NCBI GenBank assembly: GCA_021404525.1
Contig: JAAWWE010000008.1
Span: 152,999 to 216,998, forward strand
Source of the DNA: Rhodobiaceae bacterium
Lineage (GTDB): Bacteria > Pseudomonadota > Alphaproteobacteria > Parvibaculales > Parvibaculaceae
Length of the DNA: 64,000 nt
Direction: 5' to 3'
Of the stretch, positions 1 to 9,611 are shown piece after piece. The position numbers and the translations under genes were made by a program. The notes beneath the pieces were generated by a model, which was not told the DNA's origin, made no database searches, and saw only the letters and a program-made list of their open reading frames with translations. The number at the start of each line of letters is the position of its first letter. The stretch's first letter is position 1.

Positions 1-2
1 AA

Positions 3-245
3 ACGGATTGGCGTGAAATCAGAGGTCAAGTTCTCAGGATTATCGCGGTCATACCTGGTTACCTTTTCGGCTGGGTGCCCAAAGGGAACACCGGCGGCGC
101 GGGCGTCTCGGCGCTCAAACCGATGCCCATTCCAGATGATCTCGCAACGCTATTGAAGGGCTATAATGTTTGGACCGACGTGACCTTACGCGTTCCGATA
201 TGGGCTGCAATTTCGGTCTTCATTTGGCTCGGCCTGTTTGCTTGA
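3..245 (+). CDS. C-terminal fragment of an unidentified membrane protein
   Basis: An open frame enters from the left edge and stops at TGA 243-245, giving about 80 residues. The end is hydrophobic (VPIWAAISVFIWLGLFA), consistent with a final transmembrane helix. Before it lies a Gly/Pro-rich stretch (GYLFGWVPKGNTGGAG). I do not recognise the family. Since everything to its right is metal resistance, a metal permease is possible, but that is inference from context. The N-terminus lies outside the window. Confidence 0.5.
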   Translation, partial: TDWREIRGQVLRIIAVIPGYLFGWVPKGNTGGAGVSALKPMPIPDDLATLLKGYNVWTDVTLRVPIWAAISVFIWLGLFA

Positions 246-399
246 TCAAACTAAGTTAGATCGGGCGAAACACGATATATTGTTTCTGCTTTTGACGGAA
301 CTTGTAGCCCTCTCGTGGGCTTTGAGGGTCCAGAAGACCTCGTTTTGGACCGCGATGTGGGAAGGGTTTACGCAGTTGGTGGAGACCGTCGATCCTTAG
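238..399 (+). CDS. doubtful 53-residue ORF (TTG start)
   Basis: A TTG at 238 overlapping the upstream stop opens a 53-codon frame ending in TAG 397-399. It contains a hydrophobic patch and a Trp-rich tail, but no ribosome binding site and no known motif. It may be a decayed remnant. The rest of 246-487, between this fragment and the end of cusA, shows nothing else. Confidence 0.12.
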   Translation: MLDQTKLDRAKHDILFLLLTELVALSWALRVQKTSFWTAMWEGFTQLVETVDP

Positions 400-487
400 T
401 TGGAACCGTAAAGAGAAAGATGGCGAGAAGAAGCATTTTGAGGGTTCGAACAGTAATTTAAATGGTCATTCGGATGGTTTAGGTATT

Positions 488-3400
488 TCAAAGTCTTGGT
501 GATTGATTTGGTTCGGGCGCCGTTTGCGAGGCGGCAATATCGGTTTGGAAGCGGCTCAATTCAGCAAATTTCCACAATAAGAATATGGCGGGGAGAACGA
601 CCAGCGTCAGGATCATCTCGCTGACGATTCCACCGATCATGGGCGCGGCTATGCGGCGCATCACTTCAGATCCTGTCCCCGTTCCCAGCATGATCGGCAG
701 CAAGCCCGCAACAACCGTGACATCCGTCATGATGATTGGACGCAGACGGAGTAATGCCCCATTTCGCACCGCCTTCACAATATCGCTGCGATCAAATCTT
801 CGACCCTCCTGGGCCGCCGTCTCCCGATGTTCGGCAAAGGCTGAGTTAAGGAAAACAAGCATGACCAAGGATGTTTCCACGGTCAGTCCAGCCAGTGCGA
901 TGAAGCCGACGCCAACGGCAATCGACATGTTGTAGCCGAGTAGATAAAGCAGCCAGACGCCGCCAGCGAGCGCGAACGGCAGCGTCAGCAGTATAATCAT
1001 CACTTCCTCTAGACGCCGAAACGCCACGAATAGTATGACCACGGTCAGCGCCAGCGTGATCGGAACGATGACGCTCAAGCGTTCTTGTGCACGTTCCAAA
1101 TATTGGAACTGGCCGGACCAGCCCAGCGAATAGCCCGGCGGCAAGTCAACTTGATCGGCCACAACGCGGCGCGCGGCGGCTACATAGGAGCCGAGGTCAC
1201 GTCCTGATATGTCCACATAGATCCAGCCGTTGAGACGGGCGTTTTCGCTGCGGATCATACCCGGGCCATCGACGATGCGAATGTCCGCGAGCTCCTGAAG
1301 TGGCACATGTGCACCAGACGCTGCGACAACGGGCAATTGTTGTAAGCGGTAGACGGAGTCCCGGAAATCGCGCGGAAAGCGGACATTGATTGGGTAGCGC
1401 TCAAGGCCCTCAACCGATTCCGAGACATTGGCACCGCCAATGGCGGAGCGGACAATGTCCTGTACGTCGCCAACATTCATATCATAGCGTGCGGCTTCTT
1501 CACGCCGAACATCGATTTCAACATACCGACCACCTACAACACGCTCCGCATAAACTGACGCTGTCCCTTCTAGTGGTTTCAGCACGCGCTCGATGTCTTC
1601 GCCGATTTGAGAAATCACGTCCAGATCCGGACCCGCAACCTTGATTCCGAGCGGCGTCTTGATGCCGGTTGCGAGCATGTCGATCCGGTTCTTGATGGGC
1701 ATGATCCAAACATTGGAGAGGCCAGGCACCTGGACCGCTGCATCGAGTTCATCGCGAATGCGGTCCAAGGTCATACCGGGCCGCCACTCCTCGCTCGGCC
1801 TAAGCCGGATCGTTGTTTCTATCATGGTTAGCGGCGCTGGGTCGGTCGCGGTTTCAGCGCGCCCGGCTTTCCCGTGGACCGTCTCAACCTCGGGCACGGT
1901 CGCGATCATCTTGTTTGTTTGCTGAAGAAGCTCACGGGCTTTGCCGATAGATACGCCAGGGAAAGCGCTAGGCATGTAAAGAAAGTCGCCCTCGTTTAGC
2001 TCTGGCATAAACTCACCGCCGAGCTTCATAGCCGGATAAAGCGCCGTCACGCAAACGATGAAAAATACAGCGAAGATCGCAACCGGTCGTCTCAGTGTTG
2101 CGTCGAGTAAGGGGCGATAAACATAGGATAAGAAACGGGTTACAGGGTTTTCGGCTTCCGGGCGGATACGCCCGCGGACGAAATATCCCATCAGGACAGG
2201 TGTCAACGTCACGGCCAAAATAGCTGACGCGGCCATGGCGTAGGTCTTGGTGAAGGCGAGAGGCTTGAACATCCGGCCTTCTTGGGCTTCTAGCGCAAAC
2301 ACCGGCATGAAGCTCAACGTGACGATCAATAGAGAGAAGAAGATCGCGGGGCCAACTTCAATAGCGGCGTCCGTAACCACGCGCCAACGGTTTTCTCGGG
2401 TGATCGGCTCTTTTTCCATGCGCCGGTGCAGCGTCTCGAGCATCACGATGGCGCCGTCCACCATCGTGCCGATCGCAATAGCGATACCTCCCAAGGACAT
2501 GATGTTGGCATTAACACCTTGGAGTTTCATGACGATGAACGCGGCAAGAATGCCAAGTGGTAGGGTCAGGATAATGACAAGAGATGATCTCAAATGAAGC
2601 AGAAAAGCCGCACAGATCAATGCGACAATTAGAAACTCCTGACTAAGAGTGCTGAGGAGATTGTCGACGGCGCGCTCGATCAGTGCTGATCTGTCATAGG
2701 TTTCGACAATCTCAACACCCTCCGGCAGTCCGGGACGAAGGTTGTCTAGCTTCTCCTTGACCGCGTCGATGGTGGCCAGCGCATTGTCGCCCCAACGCAT
2801 GATGATGACGCCGCCGACGGTCTCGCCTTCGCCATTCAATTCGCCCACACCGCGCCGCATTTGCGGCCCGATTTCAATATCAGCGATATCGCGCAGGAGA
2901 AGCGGTGTGCCGTTCGACTGACGCCCTATTGGAATACTTGCGAGATTCTCGATCGACGAAACGTAGCCGCGTGCCCGGATCATGTATTCAGCTTCGCCAA
3001 GCTCCAGCACGGAGCCGCCGACCTCCTGGTTGCCCTGCTGAATTGCTCTGCGGACCTGTGCTAACGGAAGATTAAAAATGCGCAACTTATCCGGATCGAG
3101 CGTGACTTGATATTGGCGCACCATGCCGCCGATGGTCGCGACCTCAGCGACACCCGGAACGCTCTGAAGCTCGAATTTCAAGAACCAGTTTTGAATGCTG
3201 GTGAGATCAGCGATGTCATGACGGCCGGTGCGGTCGATAAGGGCGTATTGATAGACCCAGCCGACGCCCGTGGCATCAGGGCCGAGCTCAGATTTCGCAC
3301 CTTCAGGCAAATCTCCTGAGACCTGGCTCAGGTATTCGAGGACGCGCGACCGTGCCCAGTAGAGATCCGTGCCATCCTCAAAAATGACGTAGACATAGGA

Positions 3401-3670
3401 ATCGCCAAAAAATGAATACCCTCGCACCGTCACTGCTTTTGGCACAGCCAACATCGCCGTGGTGAGCGGATAGGTGATCTGGTCTTCGATGACCTGCGGC
3501 GCTTGGCCGGGATAGCTGGTTTTGACAATGACCTGAACGTCAGACAGATCAGGAATGGCGTCAAGCGGCGTTTGGCGCAACGCCACGACGCCGGAGACGA
3601 ACAAGAGAAGCGCGAACAGGACGACAAGAAAACGGTTCGTGATCGACCACCGGATGACGTTCTCAATCAT
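488..3670 (-). CDS. cusA: CusA-type Cu(I)/Ag(I) RND efflux permease
   Basis: Inner-membrane proton-driven pump of the heavy-metal RND family, 1060 residues (full length). The architecture is visible: TM1 near the N-terminus (FLVVLFALLLFVSGVVAL), a first periplasmic loop, a TM2-6 block containing GGIAIAIGTMVDGAIVMLE with the proton-relay Asp, a second periplasmic domain and a TM8-12 block. The three methionines that bind Cu/Ag in E. coli CusA appear to be present, in EGDFLYMPS, LTMIETT and RIDMLATGIK, which separates it from czcA-type pumps. The start overlaps the cusB stop by 4 bp (ATGA), so the two are translationally coupled. It is the last gene of the cusCBA operon. Confidence 0.93.
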   Translation of the reverse strand: MIENVIRWSITNRFLVVLFALLLFVSGVVALRQTPLDAIPDLSDVQVIVKTSYPGQAPQVIEDQITYPLTTAMLAVPKAVTVRGYSFFGDSYVYVIFEDGTDLYWARSRVLEYLSQVSGDLPEGAKSELGPDATGVGWVYQYALIDRTGRHDIADLTSIQNWFLKFELQSVPGVAEVATIGGMVRQYQVTLDPDKLRIFNLPLAQVRRAIQQGNQEVGGSVLELGEAEYMIRARGYVSSIENLASIPIGRQSNGTPLLLRDIADIEIGPQMRRGVGELNGEGETVGGVIIMRWGDNALATIDAVKEKLDNLRPGLPEGVEIVETYDRSALIERAVDNLLSTLSQEFLIVALICAAFLLHLRSSLVIILTLPLGILAAFIVMKLQGVNANIMSLGGIAIAIGTMVDGAIVMLETLHRRMEKEPITRENRWRVVTDAAIEVGPAIFFSLLIVTLSFMPVFALEAQEGRMFKPLAFTKTYAMAASAILAVTLTPVLMGYFVRGRIRPEAENPVTRFLSYVYRPLLDATLRRPVAIFAVFFIVCVTALYPAMKLGGEFMPELNEGDFLYMPSAFPGVSIGKARELLQQTNKMIATVPEVETVHGKAGRAETATDPAPLTMIETTIRLRPSEEWRPGMTLDRIRDELDAAVQVPGLSNVWIMPIKNRIDMLATGIKTPLGIKVAGPDLDVISQIGEDIERVLKPLEGTASVYAERVVGGRYVEIDVRREEAARYDMNVGDVQDIVRSAIGGANVSESVEGLERYPINVRFPRDFRDSVYRLQQLPVVAASGAHVPLQELADIRIVDGPGMIRSENARLNGWIYVDISGRDLGSYVAAARRVVADQVDLPPGYSLGWSGQFQYLERAQERLSVIVPITLALTVVILFVAFRRLEEVMIILLTLPFALAGGVWLLYLLGYNMSIAVGVGFIALAGLTVETSLVMLVFLNSAFAEHRETAAQEGRRFDRSDIVKAVRNGALLRLRPIIMTDVTVVAGLLPIMLGTGTGSEVMRRIAAPMIGGIVSEMILTLVVLPAIFLLWKFAELSRFQTDIAASQTAPEPNQSPRL

Positions 3671-5181
3671 TGCACGGGCTCCATGTTGTGTTGGTCCGCG
3701 TGGTCGCGCTGTTCTGCTGCCGGACTTATGGACGTGATGACAAACATCCCGTCTTCGTTTCGGCCTAGCGTGAACCGGATGTCCGCTCCTATATCTATTT
3801 CACCGACGGTGACGCCGGGCGCAAGCGCCATATCCATAGTCATTGCAGGCCAACCAAGCGCGTCGATCGGCCCGTGATTGATGTTTATCGAACGCCTATC
3901 CTCTGAGATGCTGTTGAACGTTCCGACGCCCTCGGCCTCCGCGTCGACCTCACTCATTTCGGGCGCTTGAAGCCGGAGGCTTGCTCCGGCAAAGCTGCTC
4001 TCGGAATCGATAAGGAATTGGCCCGACGCAACGACCATCTCACCGGCGTTGAGGCCAGACAGAATCTCGATCTTATTGTCTGCCTCCATGCCACTGACGA
4101 CAGCAGCAGGCTGGAACTTACCATCTCCCAGGGCCAGAATGACCCGCTCCTCCCGACCGGTACGGATCAGTGCCTCACGGGGAATGATTGTTGTTTCCGG
4201 TCGCGCTGGGCCTTCAATCTCGACTGTCATGAACATGCCCGGTTTAAGACGCTCCTCCGGGTTTTGGAGGACCGTCCGCACTGGTATGGTTCGCGTCACC
4301 GGATTAAGATCAGGATAGATGTAATCAACGACGCCAGTAATGACCTCGCCCGGCTCGAATTTGGATTGCGCTGTAATGGTTAGGCCAGTACGAAGCTGAG
4401 CTGCGCTTGCCTCAAACGCATCGCTCATGAGCCAAACCACGGATAAATCAGCGAGCGCGACAATCTCGGTTTCGGGTTTTACAAATTGGCCGTCTGCCAC
4501 ATTGAGGGTCGTCACGACGCCGCTTATCGGAGCGTAGACTTTTATGTATTGTTGCGGTTTTCCGGCTTCTTCTATTTCAGCAATTTGCACTTCTGCGATG
4601 TCGAGCGCACGAAGACGCTCACGACTCGCATCAATCAATTCCGTTCGACCGATGCGCAGCGCTTGCAGAAATTCGGCCTGAGCATTAACGAGGTCGGGTG
4701 AGTACACTTCGAAAAGCAGATCGCCTTCCTTGACTGCTTCACCCTCGGTGCGCACGGCGAGGCGCTCGATCCATCCGCTCGCACGAAGGTGAAGGCTGGC
4801 GACCCGCTCTTCGTCGAACATGATGCGACCGACAGTTTGGAGGGACGGACGCAGGGAGGCCAATTCTACTTTTGTAGTCCGCACGCCGATATTATTGATG
4901 ACCGAGGGATCGATGGTGATGGAACTTTCCGCCATCGCCTCGCTTCCTTCATCTCCCCCGTAAACGGGCACGAGATCCATGCCCATGGGCGACTTTCCAG
5001 GAGCGTCGCGACGATAATTTGGGTCCATAGGTGCAACCCAATAGAGGATGCTTCGCTCTGTGTCAGTAGATTGCGATCCGGAGTCCGATCCATCTCTCCA
5101 TGGAATCAAAATGGCGATGCTGTACCCGCCAGCAAGGCCTACCAAAAGAACCAAAACAAACAGATTGAGGTGTGTCATCAC
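3667..5181 (-). CDS. cusB: CusB-type membrane fusion protein with C-terminal CusF-like domain
   Basis: Periplasmic adaptor of the Cu/Ag pump, 504 residues. In order: an N-terminal signal anchor (LNLFVLVLLVGLAGGYSIAI), a heavy-metal-binding domain near residues 47-75 (YWVAPMDPNYR..GKSPMGMDLVPVY), the biotinyl-lipoyl/alpha-hairpin/beta-barrel adaptor core, then a CusF-like OB domain in the last 80 residues. The latter carries the Trp and Met ligands in INHGPIDALGWPAMTMDM. In E. coli CusF is a separate metallochaperone; here it is fused, so metal hand-off is built into the adaptor. ATGA overlaps join it to both cusC and cusA. Confidence 0.92.
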   Translation of the reverse strand: MMTHLNLFVLVLLVGLAGGYSIAILIPWRDGSDSGSQSTDTERSILYWVAPMDPNYRRDAPGKSPMGMDLVPVYGGDEGSEAMAESSITIDPSVINNIGVRTTKVELASLRPSLQTVGRIMFDEERVASLHLRASGWIERLAVRTEGEAVKEGDLLFEVYSPDLVNAQAEFLQALRIGRTELIDASRERLRALDIAEVQIAEIEEAGKPQQYIKVYAPISGVVTTLNVADGQFVKPETEIVALADLSVVWLMSDAFEASAAQLRTGLTITAQSKFEPGEVITGVVDYIYPDLNPVTRTIPVRTVLQNPEERLKPGMFMTVEIEGPARPETTIIPREALIRTGREERVILALGDGKFQPAAVVSGMEADNKIEILSGLNAGEMVVASGQFLIDSESSFAGASLRLQAPEMSEVDAEAEGVGTFNSISEDRRSININHGPIDALGWPAMTMDMALAPGVTVGEIDIGADIRFTLGRNEDGMFVITSISPAAEQRDHADQHNMEPVQ

Positions 5182-6503
5182 GGAGCCTCCCTTGCAAGAA
5201 AGAGAAGCCGCGCTTGCGCCTTCGCCCAGTCCACTTTTAGCCTTCGAAGCTGAAGCTCAGTGTCCAAAGCTGCAAGCCGGGAGCGGATTAGCTCCGCGAA
5301 ATCCGCGACCCGGTTTTGATAGCCGTCAAGGGCTGCCTCCGCATTTGCAGTCGCGCGATTAAGGACGACACGTTCGAATAGCTCCACCCGTTCGCCCAAG
5401 CGAAGCCAATCGGCGTGGGTGCGATCAAGAACTTTTTTCAGCTCAAGAAGCTTTGCTGACCGATCCAATTGGGCGGCAGCGCGATCCCTTTGCGCAGCGG
5501 ACACGCGACGGTCCTGCCGATCTGCCGTAAACAACGGTATGTCGAGAACGATCATTGCGGAGGCGAAGTCCGCCCGACCACCGCCGCGGCCACCATAGCC
5601 CACATCTAACGACCAGCCGGGCTGGTATGCTTGCCGGGCGATATCGACATCGCGATCACTAACCTCAATACGAGCATCATCAATCCCCACCGTCGGATGG
5701 GCCACGAGCCCATCTTCAATCATGCGCCGGGCTGGCGGCGGCGGTAACATGGGAAACGCTGCTGGAAACCTGCGCGCGGCGGCGTTTTGTCCGACGAGTC
5801 TGGCCAGTTCGGCTTTTGACGCCTCGATGCGGCGCTCAACTTCGACTGCACGGTCGTCAAGCAGACTCAGCTCTAACTCAGCACGGAGTATATCCTGATT
5901 AGATTGGACTCCGGTCGCATAGGCGGTCTTGACGATATCGACTAGTTCGGCAACAGCCGCTCGGCTCTCAGCGACGGTATGGCGTGCGCCAAGCCAATAA
6001 TATAGCTCTAGCCATGTAGATCGGGTATCGAGTGCTATCTGAAGTTCCTGTAAACGGCCGGCCGCCCGCTCACCGGTTGCTTCCGCTTCTCTTCGTCCAC
6101 GTGTTTTGGACAGCGTTCGTCCGCGCGGAAAGCTTTGCCGGAGACCTACTTGTACCTGGGTCATCGGCTCTTGTTCGAAGTCAAACGTGTCGACCGGGAA
6201 GTTTGCCAGGCCAACACGAAGCTGAGGATCGGGCAGTTGGGAGTCCGAAACGGCGCGGTCCTCCAGTGCTACCGCGCGCTCCTCATACCGCGCAACGGTC
6301 GGGTCATTTGCGCCAAGTGCGATTGCGACTGCCTCATTCAACCCAAGCTGTTCGTCTGCCCAGGCGATTTCGGGTTCAACGACGCCGAGAACGAATATAG
6401 CGGCAAGCGCAAGCAGCCTCGCGGCTATGCCGTTCGACCGCACTGGATACGAGTCAATACATGGGTTTTTTCTTGATCGTTTTACGGATGGCTTCTCGGC
6501 CAT
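5178..6503 (-). CDS. cusC: CusC-like outer-membrane efflux channel (TolC family)
   Basis: Outer-membrane channel of the tripartite Cu/Ag pump, 441 residues from the ATG at 6503. This start is chosen because AGGAG lies 6 bp upstream; an upstream in-frame ATG (6551) has no such site. A signal peptide (LLALAAIFVLGVVEPEIAWA) precedes two TolC-type repeats rich in long Ala/Arg/Glu helices (residues about 60-230 and 260-430). No lipobox cysteine follows the signal, unlike E. coli CusC. It is the first gene of the tightly overlapping cusCBA set. Confidence 0.87.
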   Translation of the reverse strand: MAEKPSVKRSRKNPCIDSYPVRSNGIAARLLALAAIFVLGVVEPEIAWADEQLGLNEAVAIALGANDPTVARYEERAVALEDRAVSDSQLPDPQLRVGLANFPVDTFDFEQEPMTQVQVGLRQSFPRGRTLSKTRGRREAEATGERAAGRLQELQIALDTRSTWLELYYWLGARHTVAESRAAVAELVDIVKTAYATGVQSNQDILRAELELSLLDDRAVEVERRIEASKAELARLVGQNAAARRFPAAFPMLPPPPARRMIEDGLVAHPTVGIDDARIEVSDRDVDIARQAYQPGWSLDVGYGGRGGGRADFASAMIVLDIPLFTADRQDRRVSAAQRDRAAAQLDRSAKLLELKKVLDRTHADWLRLGERVELFERVVLNRATANAEAALDGYQNRVADFAELIRSRLAALDTELQLRRLKVDWAKAQARLLFLAREAP

Positions 6504-6597
6504 GGTCTTCTCCTGCAAAGGGCGAAAAACGCCCGTCAAAGCGCATGTCAAAACGCCGCGCGAAGTCGCGCCGCGATGTCGGCTCTGCGGAGAAAAC

Positions 6598-7047
6598 TTA
6601 GTTCAGGAGAAGAGCAAAAAGGGAGACAAGTGTCTGGCGGACGAAGGGTGGAGGACCTCGAAGAGGATTCGCTGCAGCGGCCAGTAAAGTAAAGTTTGGG
6701 ATCGTTGCATTGTAATCATCAACCCAGGCAAAATGATCGAGATTAAACGAGGGTGATGAAATGGCCTGATCGTCTTTTGCGCCGCCAAATGCACTGATGA
6801 CGGAGCAATCAGAGCAGCCCATATCGTGGCAGTCACCATCATCGCGGCTTGACCCCTCATGCTCGCTAGCAGGATCAGTCGCCGAGCCTCGGCCAAGACA
6901 GTCTTCCATATCCATATGAGAGACAGACGCGCCTGGCGCCGCCATCGCCTGGTCTTGGAACCCAAAACAACAGCAGATCGCAGGCGCCACCGTGAGCGCC
7001 AGCGCCACAAGTACCGCCGCAATCTTGTTTGGAGCAAAATAGGTCAT
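6598..7047 (-). CDS. small secreted Cys/His/Met-rich protein heading the cus operon
   Basis: 149 residues from ATG 7047 (a GTG at 7059 is an alternative). A signal-like helix (AAVLVALALTVAPAICCCFG) is followed by a His/Met/Cys-rich segment (SHMDMEDCLG, CHDMGCSDCS) and a hydrophobic C-terminal tail. The layout resembles small periplasmic copper-related proteins (CopL/DUF2946-like), but I cannot assign a family firmly. It lies 94 bp upstream of cusC in the same orientation, so it is probably co-transcribed and metal-binding. A comparable peptide heads the czc operon (20099-20413). Confidence 0.6.
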   Translation of the reverse strand: MTYFAPNKIAAVLVALALTVAPAICCCFGFQDQAMAAPGASVSHMDMEDCLGRGSATDPASEHEGSSRDDGDCHDMGCSDCSVISAFGGAKDDQAISSPSFNLDHFAWVDDYNATIPNFTLLAAAANPLRGPPPFVRQTLVSLFALLLN

Positions 7048-7312
7048 AACAAGCCACACAAAGTTGCCCGGCGAGGATACCCCGCTCTACCACAAACTCA
7101 ACCATAAAGCTTGACGAGGCTTAATTGCACCATTTTGAGTTGCTGCGCAGCACTCGCCACTGAATTCCTTTGAGGCCGATTGCCAGAAACCTATCGAATA
7201 GCCAGCACAATCGTCAGCAATAGCGTCCCACCCAATAAGCGTTTTTTCGTTATGAGGGCATGCCCCAACTTCTAGTAATCAAAAACCGTAGCCTGTGCTG
7301 CGCTGTCTTTCT

Positions 7313-8155
7313 CTAGTTACGAAATGGCTGCAGGAGTTGGCTCAGATAGCCTTTTGGGTAGTTTGGTTGATCTCCGATGCCCAGGTCATCTGATGCGATG
7401 ACACGCCTTTTGTCATAGTAGGCCGTGCCAAGAAAAAAATCAGTGAGGCTCGTAAACAAACCAAAATTGACGTCCCCTTCATCTGCGGTCTTTAGATGGT
7501 GAAAGCGATGAACCACATTGATCGCCAGCAGATATTTGAGAGGGCCCGAAAAATAGGCAACGTTCGAATGCTGCAGGAGGAGTTGTAAAATCACAGCAAC
7601 AATGAGAAGGGAAAATACTTCCTGCGAAACACCCATAAGTAATAAGGGTGTCGTGCCAGCTACGGTTTCTATGAGCTGATGCAAAGGATGCTTCATCAGA
7701 CCGTTGAACCCATACATACGCTTCACACTGTGATGTACTGCATGGAGGCGCCATAGCGCTTCAATTCTATGGCTCGCAAAATGCGCGAGTGTTATGCCCA
7801 CATCTGCGATGAGGATCGCCATAACAAGTTGCTGCCACAATGGAAGTAAATGCGGCCAGATCGAGGGTAGACTGATGAAAGCCGCCAACAGCGGCACGCT
7901 CAAGACACCTGCTACGTTGGCTGTTTCATTGACGATAGCGTGATAAAAATCTCGGGTGCGATCTCCATATGACTCGTTAAAGGCGGCGTCATAGGGAACA
8001 AGGCGCTCCAGCAAAAATGCCAGTGCAACAAAGGCCATCGCGAGCAGAAATAACCATCCTTTTGAATAGCCCGATTGGACGACAAAAACCGCCAATCCAT
8101 TTCCACCAATCAGGAAAGTCGGTAGATAGAAAAGTCGTAAAAGAAACTTCACCAT
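7313..8155 (-). CDS. sterol desaturase / fatty acid hydroxylase superfamily membrane protein
   Basis: 280 residues from the ATG at 8155, preferred over an upstream ATG because GGAGA lies just upstream. It has several hydrophobic segments, and the di-iron histidine clusters of this superfamily are visible: HFASHRIEALWRLHAVHHS near the middle and NVVHRFHHLKT near residue 220. Members hydroxylate or desaturate lipids in the membrane; the substrate here cannot be told. It follows an AraC regulator gene in the same orientation, about 100 bp away, within the metal-resistance region. Confidence 0.8.
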   Translation of the reverse strand: MVKFLLRLFYLPTFLIGGNGLAVFVVQSGYSKGWLFLLAMAFVALAFLLERLVPYDAAFNESYGDRTRDFYHAIVNETANVAGVLSVPLLAAFISLPSIWPHLLPLWQQLVMAILIADVGITLAHFASHRIEALWRLHAVHHSVKRMYGFNGLMKHPLHQLIETVAGTTPLLLMGVSQEVFSLLIVAVILQLLLQHSNVAYFSGPLKYLLAINVVHRFHHLKTADEGDVNFGLFTSLTDFFLGTAYYDKRRVIASDDLGIGDQPNYPKGYLSQLLQPFRN

Positions 8156-8255
8156 GTGATTTCTCCATCGAAGGCTGTTTGTGGTCGCTGGCGGCAACAC
8201 TTAGCCGCTTAGATAGAGAGAAATCGGGAGAGATACATGAACGCAGCGGCTGAAA

Positions 8256-9020
8256 TCAGCGTGCTCTGGTCGTGATATTTGCATTCCTATTAAGGTCTGC
8301 GGGCGCCAAGCCGAATGTGCGTTTGAATGTCCTCGACAGGTGCGAGGAGTCCGCGAATCCTGCCTTGTGCGCGGCGTTCGTCAATGAACTGTCAGCCGCG
8401 AGGCTTTGAAGCGCGCGCTGCAATTTGATCCAAAGCAGATAGCTCTTAAGCGGCATTCCGACCTGGGCGCTAAATAGATGTCGAAAACGGCTCGCCGAAA
8501 GGCCGGACCCCATCGCAATTTGGTCCAAGTTGAGGCTCAAGTCCTCCGAAAGCTCAATTTTCTCGAGAGCTCTTCTAATCCGGTTATCGATAGACAAAAA
8601 AGCGTGACTAGCTTCAGCAGGCCAAATGACGCGCGCCAACTCCAAGCCAAAATCCGGTCCCCTCGAATCTTGAACAGCAGCGAGCATGTTATCAATCGCC
8701 TGCGATTGCAAAGGCGACAGATCGGGGACCTCGATGCCGTCTACATTCAGTCTCTTGGCGCTCTGACTGATGAGACTGGGCTCAACGTAGAGAATTTTGG
8801 CAATTGTCGCTGGTGTCGAGAGGCGGTGACTAGCATTAGAGCCGATGACCAAGACGGTTTCCACGCTGCGGTTTTCGTCCGTGGTCTCAATATGAAGCAA
8901 CCCCGCAGATGGAAAGCAGATCTGGACTGCATAGTGTTGGTGAAATTCTGTGTGACCAACCGGCCCGTCATAATATGCCCAGCCCACACCAATCGTCAGA
9001 TCGCCTGCCCATTCGTCCAT
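8256..9020 (-). CDS. AraC-family transcriptional regulator
   Basis: 254 residues. The N-terminal half has a cupin-like AraC ligand domain (GHTEFHQHYAVQICF, then an LVIGSNASHRL stretch). The C-terminal 100 residues contain two helix-turn-helix motifs, including LDQIAMGSGLSASRFRHLF and AHKAGFADSSHLSRTFKRTF, the latter being the AraC signature. It likely controls itself or the neighbouring desaturase gene downstream. The effector is unknown. Confidence 0.88.
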   Translation of the reverse strand: MDEWAGDLTIGVGWAYYDGPVGHTEFHQHYAVQICFPSAGLLHIETTDENRSVETVLVIGSNASHRLSTPATIAKILYVEPSLISQSAKRLNVDGIEVPDLSPLQSQAIDNMLAAVQDSRGPDFGLELARVIWPAEASHAFLSIDNRIRRALEKIELSEDLSLNLDQIAMGSGLSASRFRHLFSAQVGMPLKSYLLWIKLQRALQSLAADSSLTNAAHKAGFADSSHLSRTFKRTFGLAPADLNRNANITTRAR

Positions 9021-9089
9021 TATCTAGCTATCCAAAATTGCAAAATGACTTCCAGCACGCCAATCCACCAAACAGAAAGTGGAATCGCC

Positions 9090-9425
9090 TCATTCGCCAA
9101 GGATTTTTCGTTTTTCCTCGAACTCCTCCTTGTCTATTTCTCCACGGGCAAAACGCTCTTTGAGCGTATCGATGGCATCTGTACGCGCCGTCGGCACAGA
9201 GTTATTACGGTTGAGTCCTCCAAGCCCCCGCACAACGAGGACAATGACCGCAGTCGCGATTGCAAGGAAAACGAGCATCATCACTGGTCCCATGAGCCAG
9301 CCAAACCAGCCGTACTCCCCCATCATATGGCGGCGATAGTAGGGCTCAGCTTGTTGGGCCCATACGAACGCGCTGTGCCCAAATACGGCCAAGAAGACGG
9401 TGGCCTGAATCGATAGTTTTTTCAT
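9090..9425 (-). CDS. small membrane protein with C-terminal SHOCT motif
   Basis: 111 residues. The ATG at 9425 sits 8 bp from GGGAG and is preferred to the ATG two codons upstream. It has a signal-like N-terminus ending in AQQAEP, a His/Met/Tyr patch (YYRRHMMGEYGW), one strong transmembrane helix (VMMLVFLAIATAVIVLVV) and a short C-terminal SHOCT domain (LKERFARGEIDKEEFEEKRK). Such proteins often accompany copper genes; role unknown. The 186 bp to the oxidase gene hold nothing recognisable. Confidence 0.75.
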   Translation of the reverse strand: MKKLSIQATVFLAVFGHSAFVWAQQAEPYYRRHMMGEYGWFGWLMGPVMMLVFLAIATAVIVLVVRGLGGLNRNNSVPTARTDAIDTLKERFARGEIDKEEFEEKRKILGE

Positions 9426-9611
9426 TTCCATTTCTCCCTTTCAGGGTTTTGCGCACTTTTTCTGCGATGCGCATATTTCAATGAGAATGCCTCATCGAAG
9501 ACGAGGTGCCTTACCCGCCGGTGCAGCGACCTGGAAATCCGAAGGTCGTGCTGTTTCTCCGTACAACGCAATAGGACCCATTCTACTAGCGAACGGCAGA
9601 GAATTGGCGTC

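Noticed and set aside
8478..9416. 312-residue plus-strand frame
   Set aside because: Antisense to the AraC and SHOCT genes, both of which have clear motifs.
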